64,000 bases of DNA from Burkholderia ambifaria (GCF_001443045.1 NZ_LKPJ01000021.1:49973-113972), one strand, 5' to 3'; numbered from the stretch's first letter, positions 25,139 through 36,426 are shown. The notes: generated from the sequence alone by a model not told the origin. A program made the numbers and translations.

Positions 25139-25732
25139 ATGACGACGCTGAAGCAAACCCCTTCGCAGACGGTCGGCCCGTACTTCGCATACGGCCTGTG
25201 CCCGCAGCAATACGACTACGACCTGAAGAGCCTGTTCACGCCGACGATCGCCACGCCGGACGCCGAAGGCGAGCACGTGCTGCTGGTCGGCCAGGTGTTC
25301 GACGGCGACGGCAACGTCGTTGGCGACGCGGTGCTCGAATTCACGCAGGTGGACAGCGCCGGCCGCTATCCCGCGTCGCGTGACGACATCGCGAAGTCCG
25401 GCTTCACGGGCTTCGCACGCGTCGGCACGGGCACCGATGCGCAGCAGCGCTTCGTCGTCGCGACGGTGAAGCCGGGCCGCATCGCCGCCGACGAAGCACC
25501 GCACATCAACGTGACCGTGATGATGCGCGGGATCCTGACCCACGCATTCACCCGTGTGTATTTCGATGACGAAGCCGCGGCGAACGCAGCCGATCCGGTG
25601 CTGAACCTGGTGCCGGCCGAACGCCGCGCGACGCTCGTCGCGAAGCGCGACGCGCAGCCGGGCCGGCCCGTCGTGTACCGCTTCGACATCCGCATGCAGG
25701 GGCCGGACGAAACCGTGTTCTTCGACGTGTGA
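25139..25732 (+). CDS. pcaG: Protocatechuate 3,4-dioxygenase alpha subunit
   Basis: The 197-residue alpha subunit pairs with PcaH. It has the intradiol-dioxygenase beta-sandwich motifs QTVGPYFAYGL (about 8-18), a central FARVGT region, and APHINVTVMMRGI. It lacks the tyrosine/histidine iron set, as usual for alpha. It contributes to the substrate pocket. It begins 3 bp after the pcaH stop codon and is followed by two hairpins, the second a T-rich terminator. Confidence 0.95.
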   Translation: MTTLKQTPSQTVGPYFAYGLCPQQYDYDLKSLFTPTIATPDAEGEHVLLVGQVFDGDGNVVGDAVLEFTQVDSAGRYPASRDDIAKSGFTGFARVGTGTDAQQRFVVATVKPGRIAADEAPHINVTVMMRGILTHAFTRVYFDDEAAANAADPVLNLVPAERRATLVAKRDAQPGRPVVYRFDIRMQGPDETVFFDV

Positions 25733-25738
25733 CACGCA

Positions 25739-25823
25739 AGCCGGCGCACGCCGGCTGCTCGCACCGAACCGCCGTGTGGCGCGATACCGACAGGCATCGC
25801 GTCGCGCGGCGGTTTTTGTTTTC
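25739..25823 (+). terminator. pcaHG terminator region
   Basis: A perfect hairpin AGCCGGCG/CGCCGGCT (25739-25756) comes first. A second hairpin with arms AACCGCC (25767-25773) and GGCGGTT (25808-25814) runs into TTTGTTTT. Confidence 0.75.
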
Positions 25824-25989
25824 GGGCAACAACATTCGATGCTGTGTCGCAGCACGCCCGAACGGGATCGCAGCTACCGATGTTTGAGGGTCTCCGACCC
25901 CGCCATCAAACGCGCGATTGAAACGCATGCTGCGAGCGCACATGAATCGTTTGACGTGCACAATATCGTTTGCGCGTTATGCGGCGTAT

Positions 25990-26091
25990 GCTTTGCTATC
26001 CATAACGTACCGATGGAATTGAATCGGAATAAGAAACAATTTCACGAGTCAATGCGCGAGCGCTGCCCCGACGGCCGGTCGCGCATTTTTT
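25990..26091 (+). ncRNA. Candidate small RNA ending at a strong terminator
   Basis: The interval ends with a perfect 7-bp stem, TGCGCGA (26053-26059) and TCGCGCA (26079-26085), followed by six T residues. No gene precedes it except pcaG, which has its own terminator. A second T-tailed hairpin follows at 26110-26143. The region is AT-richer than coding DNA. Promoter elements (TTGACG at 25951-25956, TATGCT at 25987-25992) are not well spaced, so the 5' end is a guess. Confidence 0.35.
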
Positions 26092-26109
26092 CTGACCGAG
26101 TGCCTTCAA

Positions 26110-26143
26110 GCGCGTCTGACCGAATCCTGGCAGGCGCGTTTTT
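26110..26143 (+). terminator. Second rightward T-tailed hairpin
   Basis: Arms CGCGTCTG and CAGGCGCG (one G-T pair) with a 12-nt loop precede seven T residues. It may serve as backup to the terminator at 26053-26091. Confidence 0.6.
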
Positions 26144-26206
26144 TTGTGCGCGCGGCGACGGCCAGCGCGGTGCGCCGCCCCCACCCGCCGCCCGCGGCCC
26201 TCCCCG

Positions 26207-27040
26207 CTAGCGGCGAACCTCCAGATACCGGCTCGGCGTATCGCCGAGGATGCGGCGAAACGCGGATGTAAAAGCGCTCGCGCTCGTATAGCCGAGATCG
26301 AACGCGACCCGCGTCACCGGCTGCCCGTCGCTCAGGCGCGTAATCGCCGCGAGCATGCAGACCTGCTGACGCCACGCGGCGAAACTCACGCCGGTCTGCG
26401 CACGGAACAGCCGCGTAAACGTGCGCCGGCTCACGCCCGCATCGGTCGCCACCTGGTCGAGATCGGCCGCGATCGACGGCGACACGAACAGATACCGGCA
26501 GATCCTCGCGAGGCGTGCATCGGCGGGCAGCGGCGCATGCAGCGACAGCCGCGGCATCGTCGCGATCTCCGCGACCAGCAGCGCCATCAGCTTGCCCGCC
26601 CGGCCGTCGACGTCGTACATCGCCGGCAGGTCGATCGCATCGTCGATCAGCTGCCGCAACAGCGGCGACACACCGTACACGCCGCACTGGTCCGGCAGCC
26701 CGGCGGCCCGGGCCGCATCGTCGGACACGAACGTGTTGAGCATCGTGACCGGCCCGGTCGTCGTCATTTCGTGGTGCACGCCGGCCGGCACCCAGCACGC
26801 GCGCTGCGGCGGCACCAGCCAGCGGCCGTGCGGCGTCGACACGCCGATCGTGCCGCGCGACGCGAACGCGAACTGCCCGCGCCCGTGCGCGCGCTCCGGA
26901 AACGTCGTACCCGCCGCGTAGTCGTTGGCGGTCACGACCACGCTACGCGGAATGTGTTCGTAGGGATCCAGCAGCGTATTTCTCAAGGCCCGAAGTCCAT
27001 CATGTGACGCGCCGCGCATCGCGCGGCATCCGGTCGGCAT
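26207..27040 (-). CDS. AraC-family regulator with cupin sensor domain
   Basis: The 277-residue protein has an N-terminal AraC-type cupin (about 30-130: GRGQFAFASRGTIGV, RACWVPAGVHHEM). The C-terminal double HTH (about 180-275) contains LDQVATDAGVSRRTFTRLFR and the family signature RVAFDLGYTSASAFTSAFRR. It begins one codon after the dppA stop (TGA GGC ATG), so it is probably the last gene of the operon that starts at 36426. A start at 27019 is also possible. The ligand is unknown; position suggests control of peptide or amino-acid use. Confidence 0.85.
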   Translation of the reverse strand: MPTGCRAMRGASHDGLRALRNTLLDPYEHIPRSVVVTANDYAAGTTFPERAHGRGQFAFASRGTIGVSTPHGRWLVPPQRACWVPAGVHHEMTTTGPVTMLNTFVSDDAARAAGLPDQCGVYGVSPLLRQLIDDAIDLPAMYDVDGRAGKLMALLVAEIATMPRLSLHAPLPADARLARICRYLFVSPSIAADLDQVATDAGVSRRTFTRLFRAQTGVSFAAWRQQVCMLAAITRLSDGQPVTRVAFDLGYTSASAFTSAFRRILGDTPSRYLEVRR

Positions 27041-27043
27041 GCC

Positions 27044-27871
27044 TCATCGCAGCATGAACGACATGGCCGACAGACTGTTCAGCGTGCGCACGACGTGCTC
27101 GACCGACGGCCCGTCGAAGCGCAGCGTCACCGCATCGACCCGCTCGAGCGACGGCAGCACGCAGAACAGATCGGCGAGCGCGGCCGTCTGAACGCGCAGC
27201 GTGCAGGCAGCCGGTGCGGGCCGATGCGCGCTCGCGCGCCAGCCTGACGACAGCGCATGCGCAACCGTGTCGCGTGCGGCGGCCGCAAGACGCGCGCAGG
27301 ACGCGGCCGGCGTGAGCGTGTCGCCGCTCGATGCACCGCCGGCCGTCTTGACCGTCTCGAAACGCGCGTCGGGAAACAGCGGCCGGGTTTCCTCGGCGAA
27401 CACGTCGTCGCCCGACGCCAGTGCGACGTGCGCGCCGTATTCGCGCGCCAGCGCGCCGTACAGCCCGGCCTCGCCGAGCTCGACGCCATTCAGCCACACC
27501 TGCGTGAACGCGAAGCTGTTGATGGTGTGCGCGAGCACGCCGCGCGTCTGCGATTTCGCATGAAAGCCGATCATGAACACGAGATCGGGCTGCTGTTCGA
27601 GGCCCGCCATCATCCCGAGCGTGCGCGGCTTGCCGAGCACGACGCGCGCCCGCGCATCGAGCCCGTCGGGCAGCAGATTGCGATAGCCACCATGCGAGTC
27701 GTTGACCCAGACGGCCTGCGCGCCGCCCGCGAACGCGCCTTCGATCGCCGCGTTCGCCTCGGCGGTCATCCAGCGGCGCGCGCGTTCGTATTCCGGATTG
27801 CCGGCACGCGTCTGCTCGGCGGCGAATACGCCGGCGACGCCTTCGATGTCGGTCGAGATCAGGATCTTCAT
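27044..27871 (-). CDS. D-aminopeptidase, DppA/M55 family
   Basis: The 275-residue zinc peptidase matches B. subtilis DppA, which removes D-alanine-type residues from peptides. Metal-site motifs are STDIEGVAGV (5-14), VNDSHGGY (about 55-62) and MIGFHAKS (about 98-105), and a conserved GDDVFAEE region follows. The start codon overlaps the stop of the preceding peptidase gene (ATGA). Position within the importer operon implies it acts on imported peptides in the cytoplasm. The C-terminal 30 residues are less conserved. Confidence 0.88.
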   Translation of the reverse strand: MKILISTDIEGVAGVFAAEQTRAGNPEYERARRWMTAEANAAIEGAFAGGAQAVWVNDSHGGYRNLLPDGLDARARVVLGKPRTLGMMAGLEQQPDLVFMIGFHAKSQTRGVLAHTINSFAFTQVWLNGVELGEAGLYGALAREYGAHVALASGDDVFAEETRPLFPDARFETVKTAGGASSGDTLTPAASCARLAAAARDTVAHALSSGWRASAHRPAPAACTLRVQTAALADLFCVLPSLERVDAVTLRFDGPSVEHVVRTLNSLSAMSFMLR

Positions 27872-28965
27872 GACGGGGAATGACGTCCTTCGTTGTCGTC
27901 GTTGAACAGGTTTTCGAGATCGGGCACCGCGACGCGCAGCGACTGCCGCACGTGACCGTCGCGCCCGCCGACGGTCACGGCCTGCAGCAGCGCGTCGGCG
28001 ATCGCGTGCTCGACGCTTTCGGCCGCGGCCATGAACAGCGGATCGAGCGCCGCATCGGCCACGAGGGCCGGCAGCGCGACGGTCGACGCGTCGTGCGCGA
28101 TCGTGTACGCGGTGGAAAACGCGAGCGCGATGTCGCCGCTGCCGTGTCCGTAGACCGAACCGGTGCGGGCCAGGCCCGCGCCCGCGCGGCGCGCGAGCCG
28201 CGACAGTTGTCGCGCGTCGAGCGGCGCATCGGTCGCGAGCAGCAGGATGATCGAGCCTTGCTCGGGCGGCGCTGCATGTGTCGCCTGCGCGACCGAGGCT
28301 GCGGCGGCATGCCGCTGCGCGACGATGCGCCCGAGCGGCACGCCGCCGAGCGTCAGCATCGGCAGCCGGCCGAAATTCGCGAGCACGAGCGCGCCGACCG
28401 TATACGGCCGGCCGGCCGCGACGGCCACGCGCGACGCGGAGCCGATCCCGCCCTTCAGGTCGAAGCACGACATCCCGCGCCCGGCGCCCACCGCGCCGCG
28501 CGCGAAGCCGCGCGCCGCCGTGCGGCACGCGTCGTCGTAATGCGCGGCCGTCACCGCGAACGCCTGGATATCGTTCAGATAGCCGTCGTTGCACTCGAAC
28601 ACGAGCGGGTTGACGGTCGACCAGTCGCGGCCGATTTGCGGATTCGCCGCGATCGCCGCGCGGATCTGCGCCTGCGCCACCACGCCGACGCCGAACGTGT
28701 TGGTCAGCGCGATCGGCGTATCGAGCGTGCCGAGCTCGTCGACCTGCACGAGCCCGACGCTCTTGCCGAAGCCATTGATCACGGCCGCGCCGGCCGGCAC
28801 CTTGCTGCGGTACAGGTCGCCCGGGTGCGGCTTCACGACGGTGACGCCCGTCTGTACGTCGCCGGCATCGAGCGTCGCATGGCCGACCGTCACGCCCGGC
28901 ACGTCGGCGATCGTGCCGCGCGGCCCGGCCGGCAGCGTCGCGCTCCACATGGGAACTGCACGCAT
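27868..28965 (-). CDS. P1-family aminopeptidase (DmpA/BapA type)
   Basis: The 365-residue Ntn-hydrolase-like enzyme is made as a precursor that cleaves itself before a serine; Ser238 in EQGSIILLLATDAPL is the expected new N-terminus and nucleophile. Upstream motifs are DVPGVTVGHAT (about 21-31), AAVINGFGKSVGL and LTNTFGVG. DmpA relatives remove N-terminal L- or D-amino acids, and BapA cleaves beta-peptides, so the substrate could be unusual peptides. The ATG overlaps the gsiD stop (TGATG). A second ATG at 28950 is possible. No signal peptide is clear. Confidence 0.87.
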   Translation of the reverse strand: MRAVPMWSATLPAGPRGTIADVPGVTVGHATLDAGDVQTGVTVVKPHPGDLYRSKVPAGAAVINGFGKSVGLVQVDELGTLDTPIALTNTFGVGVVAQAQIRAAIAANPQIGRDWSTVNPLVFECNDGYLNDIQAFAVTAAHYDDACRTAARGFARGAVGAGRGMSCFDLKGGIGSASRVAVAAGRPYTVGALVLANFGRLPMLTLGGVPLGRIVAQRHAAAASVAQATHAAPPEQGSIILLLATDAPLDARQLSRLARRAGAGLARTGSVYGHGSGDIALAFSTAYTIAHDASTVALPALVADAALDPLFMAAAESVEHAIADALLQAVTVGGRDGHVRQSLRVAVPDLENLFNDDNEGRHSPS

Positions 28966-29858
28966 CAGCGGCGCTCCAGCTTCGGGTCGAGCGCGTCGCG
29001 CAGCCCGTCGCCGAGCAGGTTGAACGCGAGCACGGTCAGGAAGATCGCGAGGCTCGGGAAGAGCGCGACGTGCGGTGCGGTCACCATGTCCGCGCGCGCC
29101 TCGTTGAGCATCGCGCCCCACTCCGGCGTCGGCGGCTGCGCGCCGAGCCCGAGGAACGACAGGCTCGCGGCCGTGATGATCGACGTGCCGATCCGCATCG
29201 TGAAGTAGACGACGACCGACGACACGGTGCCCGGCAGGATGTGCCGCATGATGATCGTCCAGTCGGACGCGCCGATGCTGCGCGCGGCTTCCACGTAGGT
29301 CATGTGCTTGAGCATCAGCGTGTTGCCGCGCACGAGCCGCGCGAACGCCGGAATGCTGAAGATCGCGACCGCGCAGATCACGTTGACCATTCCGTTGCCG
29401 AGGATCGCGACCACGCCGATCGCGAGCAGTATCCCCGGGAACGCGAACAGCACGTCGGCCACGCGCATCGTGATGCGGTCCCACCAGCCTTCGTAGTAGC
29501 CGGCGAGCAGCCCGAAGAACGTGCCGATCAGTGCGCCGAGCGCGACCGAGAAGAAGCCGGCCGCGAGCGAGATGCGCGTGCCGGTGATGATCCGGCTGAA
29601 GATGTCGCGGCCGAGCGAATCGACGCCGAACCAGTGCACGGCCGACGGCCCCGCATTCAGCGCGTCGTAGTCGAAATAGTTTTCCGGATCGAACGGCACG
29701 ATATGCGGGCCGACGAACGCCAGCACGACGAGTGCCAGCACGAAGCCGCCCGCGACGAGCGCGACGGTCTGCTTGCGGAACTTGCGCCAGAATTCGCGCC
29801 ACGGCGTGCGGATCGCGGTCGATGCGGCCGGCGCCGCGGGCTGGACAGTCGCGTTCAT
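28965..29858 (-). CDS. gsiD: Peptide/glutathione ABC transporter permease
   Basis: The 297-residue inner-membrane permease has six membrane segments and the binding-protein-dependent loop (EAARSIGASDWTIIMRHILP, about 192-211). The N-terminal cytoplasmic stretch of about 30 residues is typical of DppC/GsiD proteins. It starts 7 bp after gsiC and ends where the P1 peptidase begins, so it sits inside the operon. GsiABCD of E. coli imports glutathione; other members take dipeptides, so specificity is inferred from the iaaA-gsiABCD order. Confidence 0.9.
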   Translation of the reverse strand: MNATVQPAAPAASTAIRTPWREFWRKFRKQTVALVAGGFVLALVVLAFVGPHIVPFDPENYFDYDALNAGPSAVHWFGVDSLGRDIFSRIITGTRISLAAGFFSVALGALIGTFFGLLAGYYEGWWDRITMRVADVLFAFPGILLAIGVVAILGNGMVNVICAVAIFSIPAFARLVRGNTLMLKHMTYVEAARSIGASDWTIIMRHILPGTVSSVVVYFTMRIGTSIITAASLSFLGLGAQPPTPEWGAMLNEARADMVTAPHVALFPSLAIFLTVLAFNLLGDGLRDALDPKLERR

Positions 29859-29865
29859 GCGCGCC

Positions 29866-30786
29866 TCACTTGAACCGGATGGTCGGGTTGATGACCGCGT
29901 ACAGCACGTCGACGGTCAGGTTGATCAGGATGAACTCGAGCGAGAACAGCAGCACGATCGCCTGGATCACCGGGTAGTCGCGCATCGTCACCGCATCGAC
30001 CAGCAGGCGCCCGAGCCCCGGCCAGTTGAACACGGCCTCGACGACGATCGAGCCGCCGAGCAGGAAGCCGAACTGCAGCCCCATCATCGTGACGACCGGG
30101 ATCATCGCGTTGCGCAGGCAGTGCTTGAGCACGACCATCGGCTCGTGCACGCCCTTCGCGCGCGCGGTGCGCACGTAGTCCTCGTTGAGCACCTCGACGA
30201 ACGATGCGCGCGTGAAGCGCGCCATCACGGCCGCGACCGCGGCGCCAAGCGTCAGCGACGGCAGCACGTAGCTCTTCCACGTGCCGTCCGGCACGACCGG
30301 CAGCCAGCCGAGCTTCACCGAGAAGATCTCCATCAGCAGCATGCCGAGCGCGAATGCCGGAAACGAGATGCCCGACACCGCGATCGTCATCCCGAGGCGG
30401 TCGGGCCAGCGGTTGCGCCACACCGCCGACGCGATCCCGATCGCCATTCCGAACGCCGTCGCCCACACCATGCTGACGAGCGTGAGCAGCAGCGTCGGCA
30501 TGAAGCGCTCGCCGATCTCGGTCGACACCGGCCGCTTGCTACGCGTCGACGTGCCGAAATCGCCGTGCGCGATCTTCACGAAGAAGTTCGCGAACTGCGC
30601 AGGCAGCGGCCGGTCGAGCCCGAGGTCGGCGCGCACGAGCGCGACCGTCGCGTCGTCGGCTTCGGGGCCCGCCGCGAGTCGCGCCGGGTCGCCCGGCAGC
30701 AGGTGCACGAACAGGAACACCAGCACCGCGACGATCGCGAGCGTGGGCAGCAGGCCGAACAGGCGTTTGACGAGAAAATTCAGCAT
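29866..30786 (-). CDS. gsiC: Peptide/glutathione ABC transporter permease
   Basis: The 306-residue DppB/GsiC-type permease begins with the classic first helix LLPTLAIVAVLVFLFVHLLP. It carries the EAA loop RTARAKGVHEPMVVLKHCLR (about 203-222). Six membrane segments are visible. It pairs with the next permease to form the channel. It lies 67 bp after gsiB, and the stop is followed by gsiD with 7 bp. Confidence 0.9.
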   Translation of the reverse strand: MLNFLVKRLFGLLPTLAIVAVLVFLFVHLLPGDPARLAAGPEADDATVALVRADLGLDRPLPAQFANFFVKIAHGDFGTSTRSKRPVSTEIGERFMPTLLLTLVSMVWATAFGMAIGIASAVWRNRWPDRLGMTIAVSGISFPAFALGMLLMEIFSVKLGWLPVVPDGTWKSYVLPSLTLGAAVAAVMARFTRASFVEVLNEDYVRTARAKGVHEPMVVLKHCLRNAMIPVVTMMGLQFGFLLGGSIVVEAVFNWPGLGRLLVDAVTMRDYPVIQAIVLLFSLEFILINLTVDVLYAVINPTIRFK

Positions 30787-30853
30787 GGGGCACCGATCGA
30801 ATCAGTGCGCCGGCAGCTTGCGCCGCCGACGCCACGCAGCGGGCGAACCGCCG

Positions 30854-32416
30854 TCATTTCACCGAGATTTCGTCGAAGTTGAACGAACCGTCCGGCATCA
30901 CGACCATGCCGTGCAGGCGCTTGCTGCGCGCATAGACGATCTTCTCCTGCACCAGGAAAATCCACGGCGCGTCGGTCCACACCTGCTTCTGCGCGTCGGC
31001 GTACAGGGTGGCCTTCTTCGCATGATCGGTCGTCTCGAGCGCCTTCGTGAGATCGTCGTCGACGGCACTGTTCTTGTAGTACGCGGTGTTGTAGAGCTTC
31101 GGCGGCGCCGACGTCGACGCGAGCAGCGGCGACAGCGCCCAGTTCGCCTCGCCCGTCGAGGCCGACCAGCCGCTGTAATACATCCGCACCGGTGCCGTCG
31201 CCGGATCCTGTGCGCTTTCGACCTTCGCGACCCGCTCACCGGCCTCGAGTGCCTGCACCTGCACCTTCACGCCGACCTGCGCGAGCTGCTGCTGGACGAA
31301 CTGGATCAGCTTCTGCGCCGTCGAATGGTTGTACGCGGACCACAGCGTCGATTCGAAGCCGTTCGGATAGCCGGCCTCCTTCAGCAGCGCGCGCGCCTTC
31401 GCCGGATCGTACGGCCACGGCCCGAGTTTCGTCGAGAATTCGACGCCGACCGGAGCGACGCCCGTCTGCGGGGTCGCATAGCCGGCGAACACGACCTTCG
31501 CGAGCGCTTCCTTGTTGACCGCGTAGTTCAGCGCTTCACGCACCTTCGGATTGTCGAACGGCTTCTTCTGCGTGTTCAGCGAGATATAGCGCTGGATGAT
31601 CGACGGCCGTTCGATCAGCTCGACCTTCGGATTGCTCTTCAGGTCGGCCGCCTGCTCGAACGGAATCGTGAACGCGAAATCCGCCTCGCCGGTCTTGAGC
31701 AGCGCGGCGCGCGTGTTGTTGTCGACCACCGGCTTCCAGTCGATCGAATCGACCTTCGGATAGCCCTTCTTCCAGTAGCCGGCAAACTTCTTCACCTTCA
31801 TGTCGTCGGTCTGCTTCCATTCGACGAACTCGAACGGGCCTGTGCCGACCGGATGCAGCGACACGTCGTGCCCCCACTTCTTCAGCGCGGCCGGCGAAAT
31901 CATCACCGCCGACGGGTGCGCGAGCGTGTTGATGAACGCGGAGAACGGCTCGCGCAGCGTGAACCTCACCGTCATCGGATCGACCACCTCGGTCTTCTCG
32001 ATCACGCGGAACAGCCCGTAGCGCTTCAGCTTGTTCGCAGGATCCGTCACGCGGTCGAAGTTCGCCTTCACCGCGGCGGCGTTGAAGTCGGTGCCGTCGT
32101 GGAACTTCACGCCCGGGCGCAGCTTGACCGTGTATGTCTTCGCATCGGGGCTGGCCTCATAGCCCGTCGCGAGCACGTTGACGAGCTTCATGTCCTTGTC
32201 GAAACCGAACAGCCCTTCGTAGAACGACTTGACGACCGCTTGCGACACCGTGTCGTTCGCGTCGTACGGGTCCATCGTCGTGAACGTCGAGTACACGGCG
32301 ACCACGACGTTCTGTTGCGCGAACGCGGGCACCGCGACCGACAGCGCGAGCGCGCCTGCCCCTGCAACGAAGAACGCGCGCGGACGGAACATCGGGAACG
32401 AATTCGGCTTGTTCAT
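30854..32416 (-). CDS. gsiB: Periplasmic peptide/glutathione-binding protein
   Basis: The 520-residue protein has a Sec signal peptide (AFFVAGAGALALSVAVPAFA) and the solute-binding family 5 fold. Typical segments are VVKSFYEGLFGFDKDMKLV, YTVKLRPGVKFHDGTDFNA and FAYAGYATPQTG-like stretches. It captures peptides and delivers them to GsiC/GsiD. The ATG at 32416 has AGGAG 9 bp upstream. A 129-bp gap separates it from gsiA, leaving room for an internal promoter or stem; none was clear. Confidence 0.92.
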   Translation of the reverse strand: MNKPNSFPMFRPRAFFVAGAGALALSVAVPAFAQQNVVVAVYSTFTTMDPYDANDTVSQAVVKSFYEGLFGFDKDMKLVNVLATGYEASPDAKTYTVKLRPGVKFHDGTDFNAAAVKANFDRVTDPANKLKRYGLFRVIEKTEVVDPMTVRFTLREPFSAFINTLAHPSAVMISPAALKKWGHDVSLHPVGTGPFEFVEWKQTDDMKVKKFAGYWKKGYPKVDSIDWKPVVDNNTRAALLKTGEADFAFTIPFEQAADLKSNPKVELIERPSIIQRYISLNTQKKPFDNPKVREALNYAVNKEALAKVVFAGYATPQTGVAPVGVEFSTKLGPWPYDPAKARALLKEAGYPNGFESTLWSAYNHSTAQKLIQFVQQQLAQVGVKVQVQALEAGERVAKVESAQDPATAPVRMYYSGWSASTGEANWALSPLLASTSAPPKLYNTAYYKNSAVDDDLTKALETTDHAKKATLYADAQKQVWTDAPWIFLVQEKIVYARSKRLHGMVVMPDGSFNFDEISVK

Positions 32417-32545
32417 TTTGTCTGGCTCCTGTGGATGATTCGGTAACGCGTGGTGGAAATCGCGGTGTGACTGCATCCGCTCGGGAAAATGACGCCGTTG
32501 CCTGGCTCGTGCGCAGCTGCGGTCCATATGTCCTCCGCCGTGCAA

Positions 32546-34462
<1,917 letters not shown>

Positions 34463-34489
34463 GCGAAGGTCTCCTCGTGCGGTCCGGGA

Positions 34490-35479
34490 TCAGGCCGCAT
34501 CGTCGCGATAGATGCCGACCACCGGCGTCTCGTCGACGCGCGCGTAGCCGCGATACATCCCTTCCGTGTTGAACGGCATCGCGACGTTGCCGTGCGCATC
34601 GACCGCGATGATCCCGCCGCGCCCGGCGAGGCGCGGCAGCTTGTTCATCACGGCGTCGTGCGCGGCGTCGGCGAGCGATGCGCCCCGATACGCGATCTGC
34701 GCGGCCACGTCGTGCGCGGTCGCAAGCCGGATGAACATCTCGCCGGTGCCCGTCGCGGATACCGCGCAAGTCGCATCGTCCGCGTAGCAGCCGGCGCCGA
34801 TGATCGGCGAATCGCCGACGCGCCCGGGCTGCTTGTTCGTGATGCCGCCGGTCGACGTCGCCGCCGCGACATGGCCGTTGAGGTCGCACGCGACCGCGCC
34901 GACCGTGCCGTGCTTGCGATCAGGATCGAGCGGTTCGGCCGGCTGCCCGGCGCCGAACGAGAAGGTCGCGGCATCGTGATCGAGCATCATGCCGGCTGCC
35001 GCCGCGCGCGCCTTGAGCCACTGCGCATGACGCGCTTCGGTATCGAAGTAGCCGGGCTCGGCGAGTTCGAGGCCCTGCGCGGCCGCGAACGCATCGGCGC
35101 CCGCGCCGGCGAACAGCACGTGCTCGCTCGCCTCCATCACGCGCCGTGCGGCGAGGACCGGATTGCGCACCCGGGTCGCGCTGCAGATCGCGCCGGCCGC
35201 GAGCGTCGCGCCGTCCATCACCGCCGCGTCGAGTTCGTGCTTGCCTTCGGCCGTATAGACGGCGCCGCGCCCTGCATTGAAGAGCGGGCAGTCCTCAAGC
35301 ATCCGCACGGCGACGGTCACGGCGTCGAGCGCGCTGCCGCCGTCGGCGAGCACCTTCTGCGCGGCCTGCAGGATCGCGGTGAGCTCGGCGCGGTACTGGC
35401 GTTCGGTGTCGGTATCCATCGCATCGCGCAGGATCGTGCCTGCACCGCCGTGAATCGCGACAATCGCGGGTGAAGTCAT
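34490..35479 (-). CDS. iaaA: Isoaspartyl peptidase / L-asparaginase type III
   Basis: The 329-residue Ntn-hydrolase precursor splits into alpha and beta chains before Thr192, seen in KHGTVGAVA. Other family motifs are AIHGGAGT (8-15), FNAGRGAVYT, HELDAAVMDG and GGITNKQPGRVGDSPIIGAG. It removes beta-aspartyl residues from dipeptides and also hydrolyses asparagine. The ATG overlaps the rpiR stop (ATGA). E. coli has the same iaaA-gsiABCD order, which supports the gsi assignment here. Confidence 0.94.
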   Translation of the reverse strand: MTSPAIVAIHGGAGTILRDAMDTDTERQYRAELTAILQAAQKVLADGGSALDAVTVAVRMLEDCPLFNAGRGAVYTAEGKHELDAAVMDGATLAAGAICSATRVRNPVLAARRVMEASEHVLFAGAGADAFAAAQGLELAEPGYFDTEARHAQWLKARAAAAGMMLDHDAATFSFGAGQPAEPLDPDRKHGTVGAVACDLNGHVAAATSTGGITNKQPGRVGDSPIIGAGCYADDATCAVSATGTGEMFIRLATAHDVAAQIAYRGASLADAAHDAVMNKLPRLAGRGGIIAVDAHGNVAMPFNTEGMYRGYARVDETPVVGIYRDDAA

Positions 35480-36426
35480 GATTTTTTCGGACCGGAGGAA
35501 GAAGGGTTGGCGGCCGGCAGCACCGCTTGCGGCTGGATCAGCCATGGCAACAGGAATTCGGTCATCTCGGCCGCGGACTTCGCGGAGCGGTGCGTGCGCA
35601 GCGCGACCGCATCGATCAGCGCCTCGATCATCGTCAGCACGGCCGCTTCCGACGTGGCCGCGAAACGCCGTTCGGCCTTCACGTACAGATTCAGCGACGC
35701 GACCGGTGCAAGCGGCGAACCCGGCCCATCGGAAATGCCGAGCACGCGTGCGCCACGCGCGGCCGCGCGACGGGCCAGCTCGATCGTGTCCTTCACGTAG
35801 CGCGGAAACGCGAGCGCGATCACGAGATCGCGCGAGTCGGCCGTGTACAAGCGCCGCGCCGCATGCGAAGGGCCGCCGAGCAGCGCGAGCGACTGCACGT
35901 TGTCGTGGCACACCGACAATCCATGCTCCATCAGCCCGGCCAGAAACGCGCTCGAACCGGCGCCGAGGATCAGCACGCGCCGCGCACCGACGATCGCTTC
36001 GACGGCCGCCTCGACATCGGCCGCGTCCAGCTGCGCGCGCGTGTTCCCGATGTTCGTGACGGCCTGGTCGAACACCGCGTCGATCCACGCGGCGCCGCGC
36101 ACGCCCTGCTCTTGCTCCTGTTCCTGCGCGGAACGCAGCCGCTCGACGGGGCCGAGCGTCGCCTCGAAACCGCGCACGAGCGCCGCGCGCATCGCCGGAT
36201 AGCCATCGAAGCCGAGCGCCTTCGCGAAGCGATTCGCAGTCGCGATCGATGCATTCACCGCCTGCGCGAGTTCGTCGATTCGCATCGTCGCCGCACGAAA
36301 CGGATTCGCGAGCACGAACTCGCCCATCCGGCGGTGGATCGGTGTCATCCGCGGCATGGCCGACGCGATGCGCTCCGCGATCGCGGATTCGTCCTGACTG
36401 GCATCGTGCGGAACGAGAGGCGTCAT
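35476..36426 (-). CDS. RpiR/MurR-family regulator
   Basis: The 316-residue protein has an N-terminal HTH of the RpiR type (MRIDELAQAVNASIATANRF, about 48-67, then AKALGFDGYPAMRAAL). A SIS sugar-phosphate isomerase-like domain covers about 130-270 (VLILGAGSSAFLAGLM). A short QEQEQEQ tract joins them. RpiR regulators usually sense phosphosugars or, as MurR, N-acetylmuramate-6-phosphate. As first gene of the peptide operon it may link peptide use to cell-wall sugar status, which is inference. An inverted repeat lies 17-47 bp before its start. Confidence 0.9.
   Translation of the reverse strand: MTPLVPHDASQDESAIAERIASAMPRMTPIHRRMGEFVLANPFRAATMRIDELAQAVNASIATANRFAKALGFDGYPAMRAALVRGFEATLGPVERLRSAQEQEQEQGVRGAAWIDAVFDQAVTNIGNTRAQLDAADVEAAVEAIVGARRVLILGAGSSAFLAGLMEHGLSVCHDNVQSLALLGGPSHAARRLYTADSRDLVIALAFPRYVKDTIELARRAAARGARVLGISDGPGSPLAPVASLNLYVKAERRFAATSEAAVLTMIEALIDAVALRTHRSAKSAAEMTEFLLPWLIQPQAVLPAANPSSSGPKKS

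Larger units (their letters stand above)
25733..26206. other. Gap after pcaG containing terminators and a possible small RNA (474 bp)
   Basis: This gap is less GC-rich than its surroundings from about 25860 to 26050. It holds two terminators reading rightward in tandem after the pcaG terminator, without a credible protein gene between. A 144-codon frame across it has poor codon use and no ribosome site. Confidence 0.5.

Noticed and set aside
25776..26210. 144-codon frame after pcaG
   Set aside because: It crosses two terminator hairpins, has poor codon use, no ribosome site and no motif.
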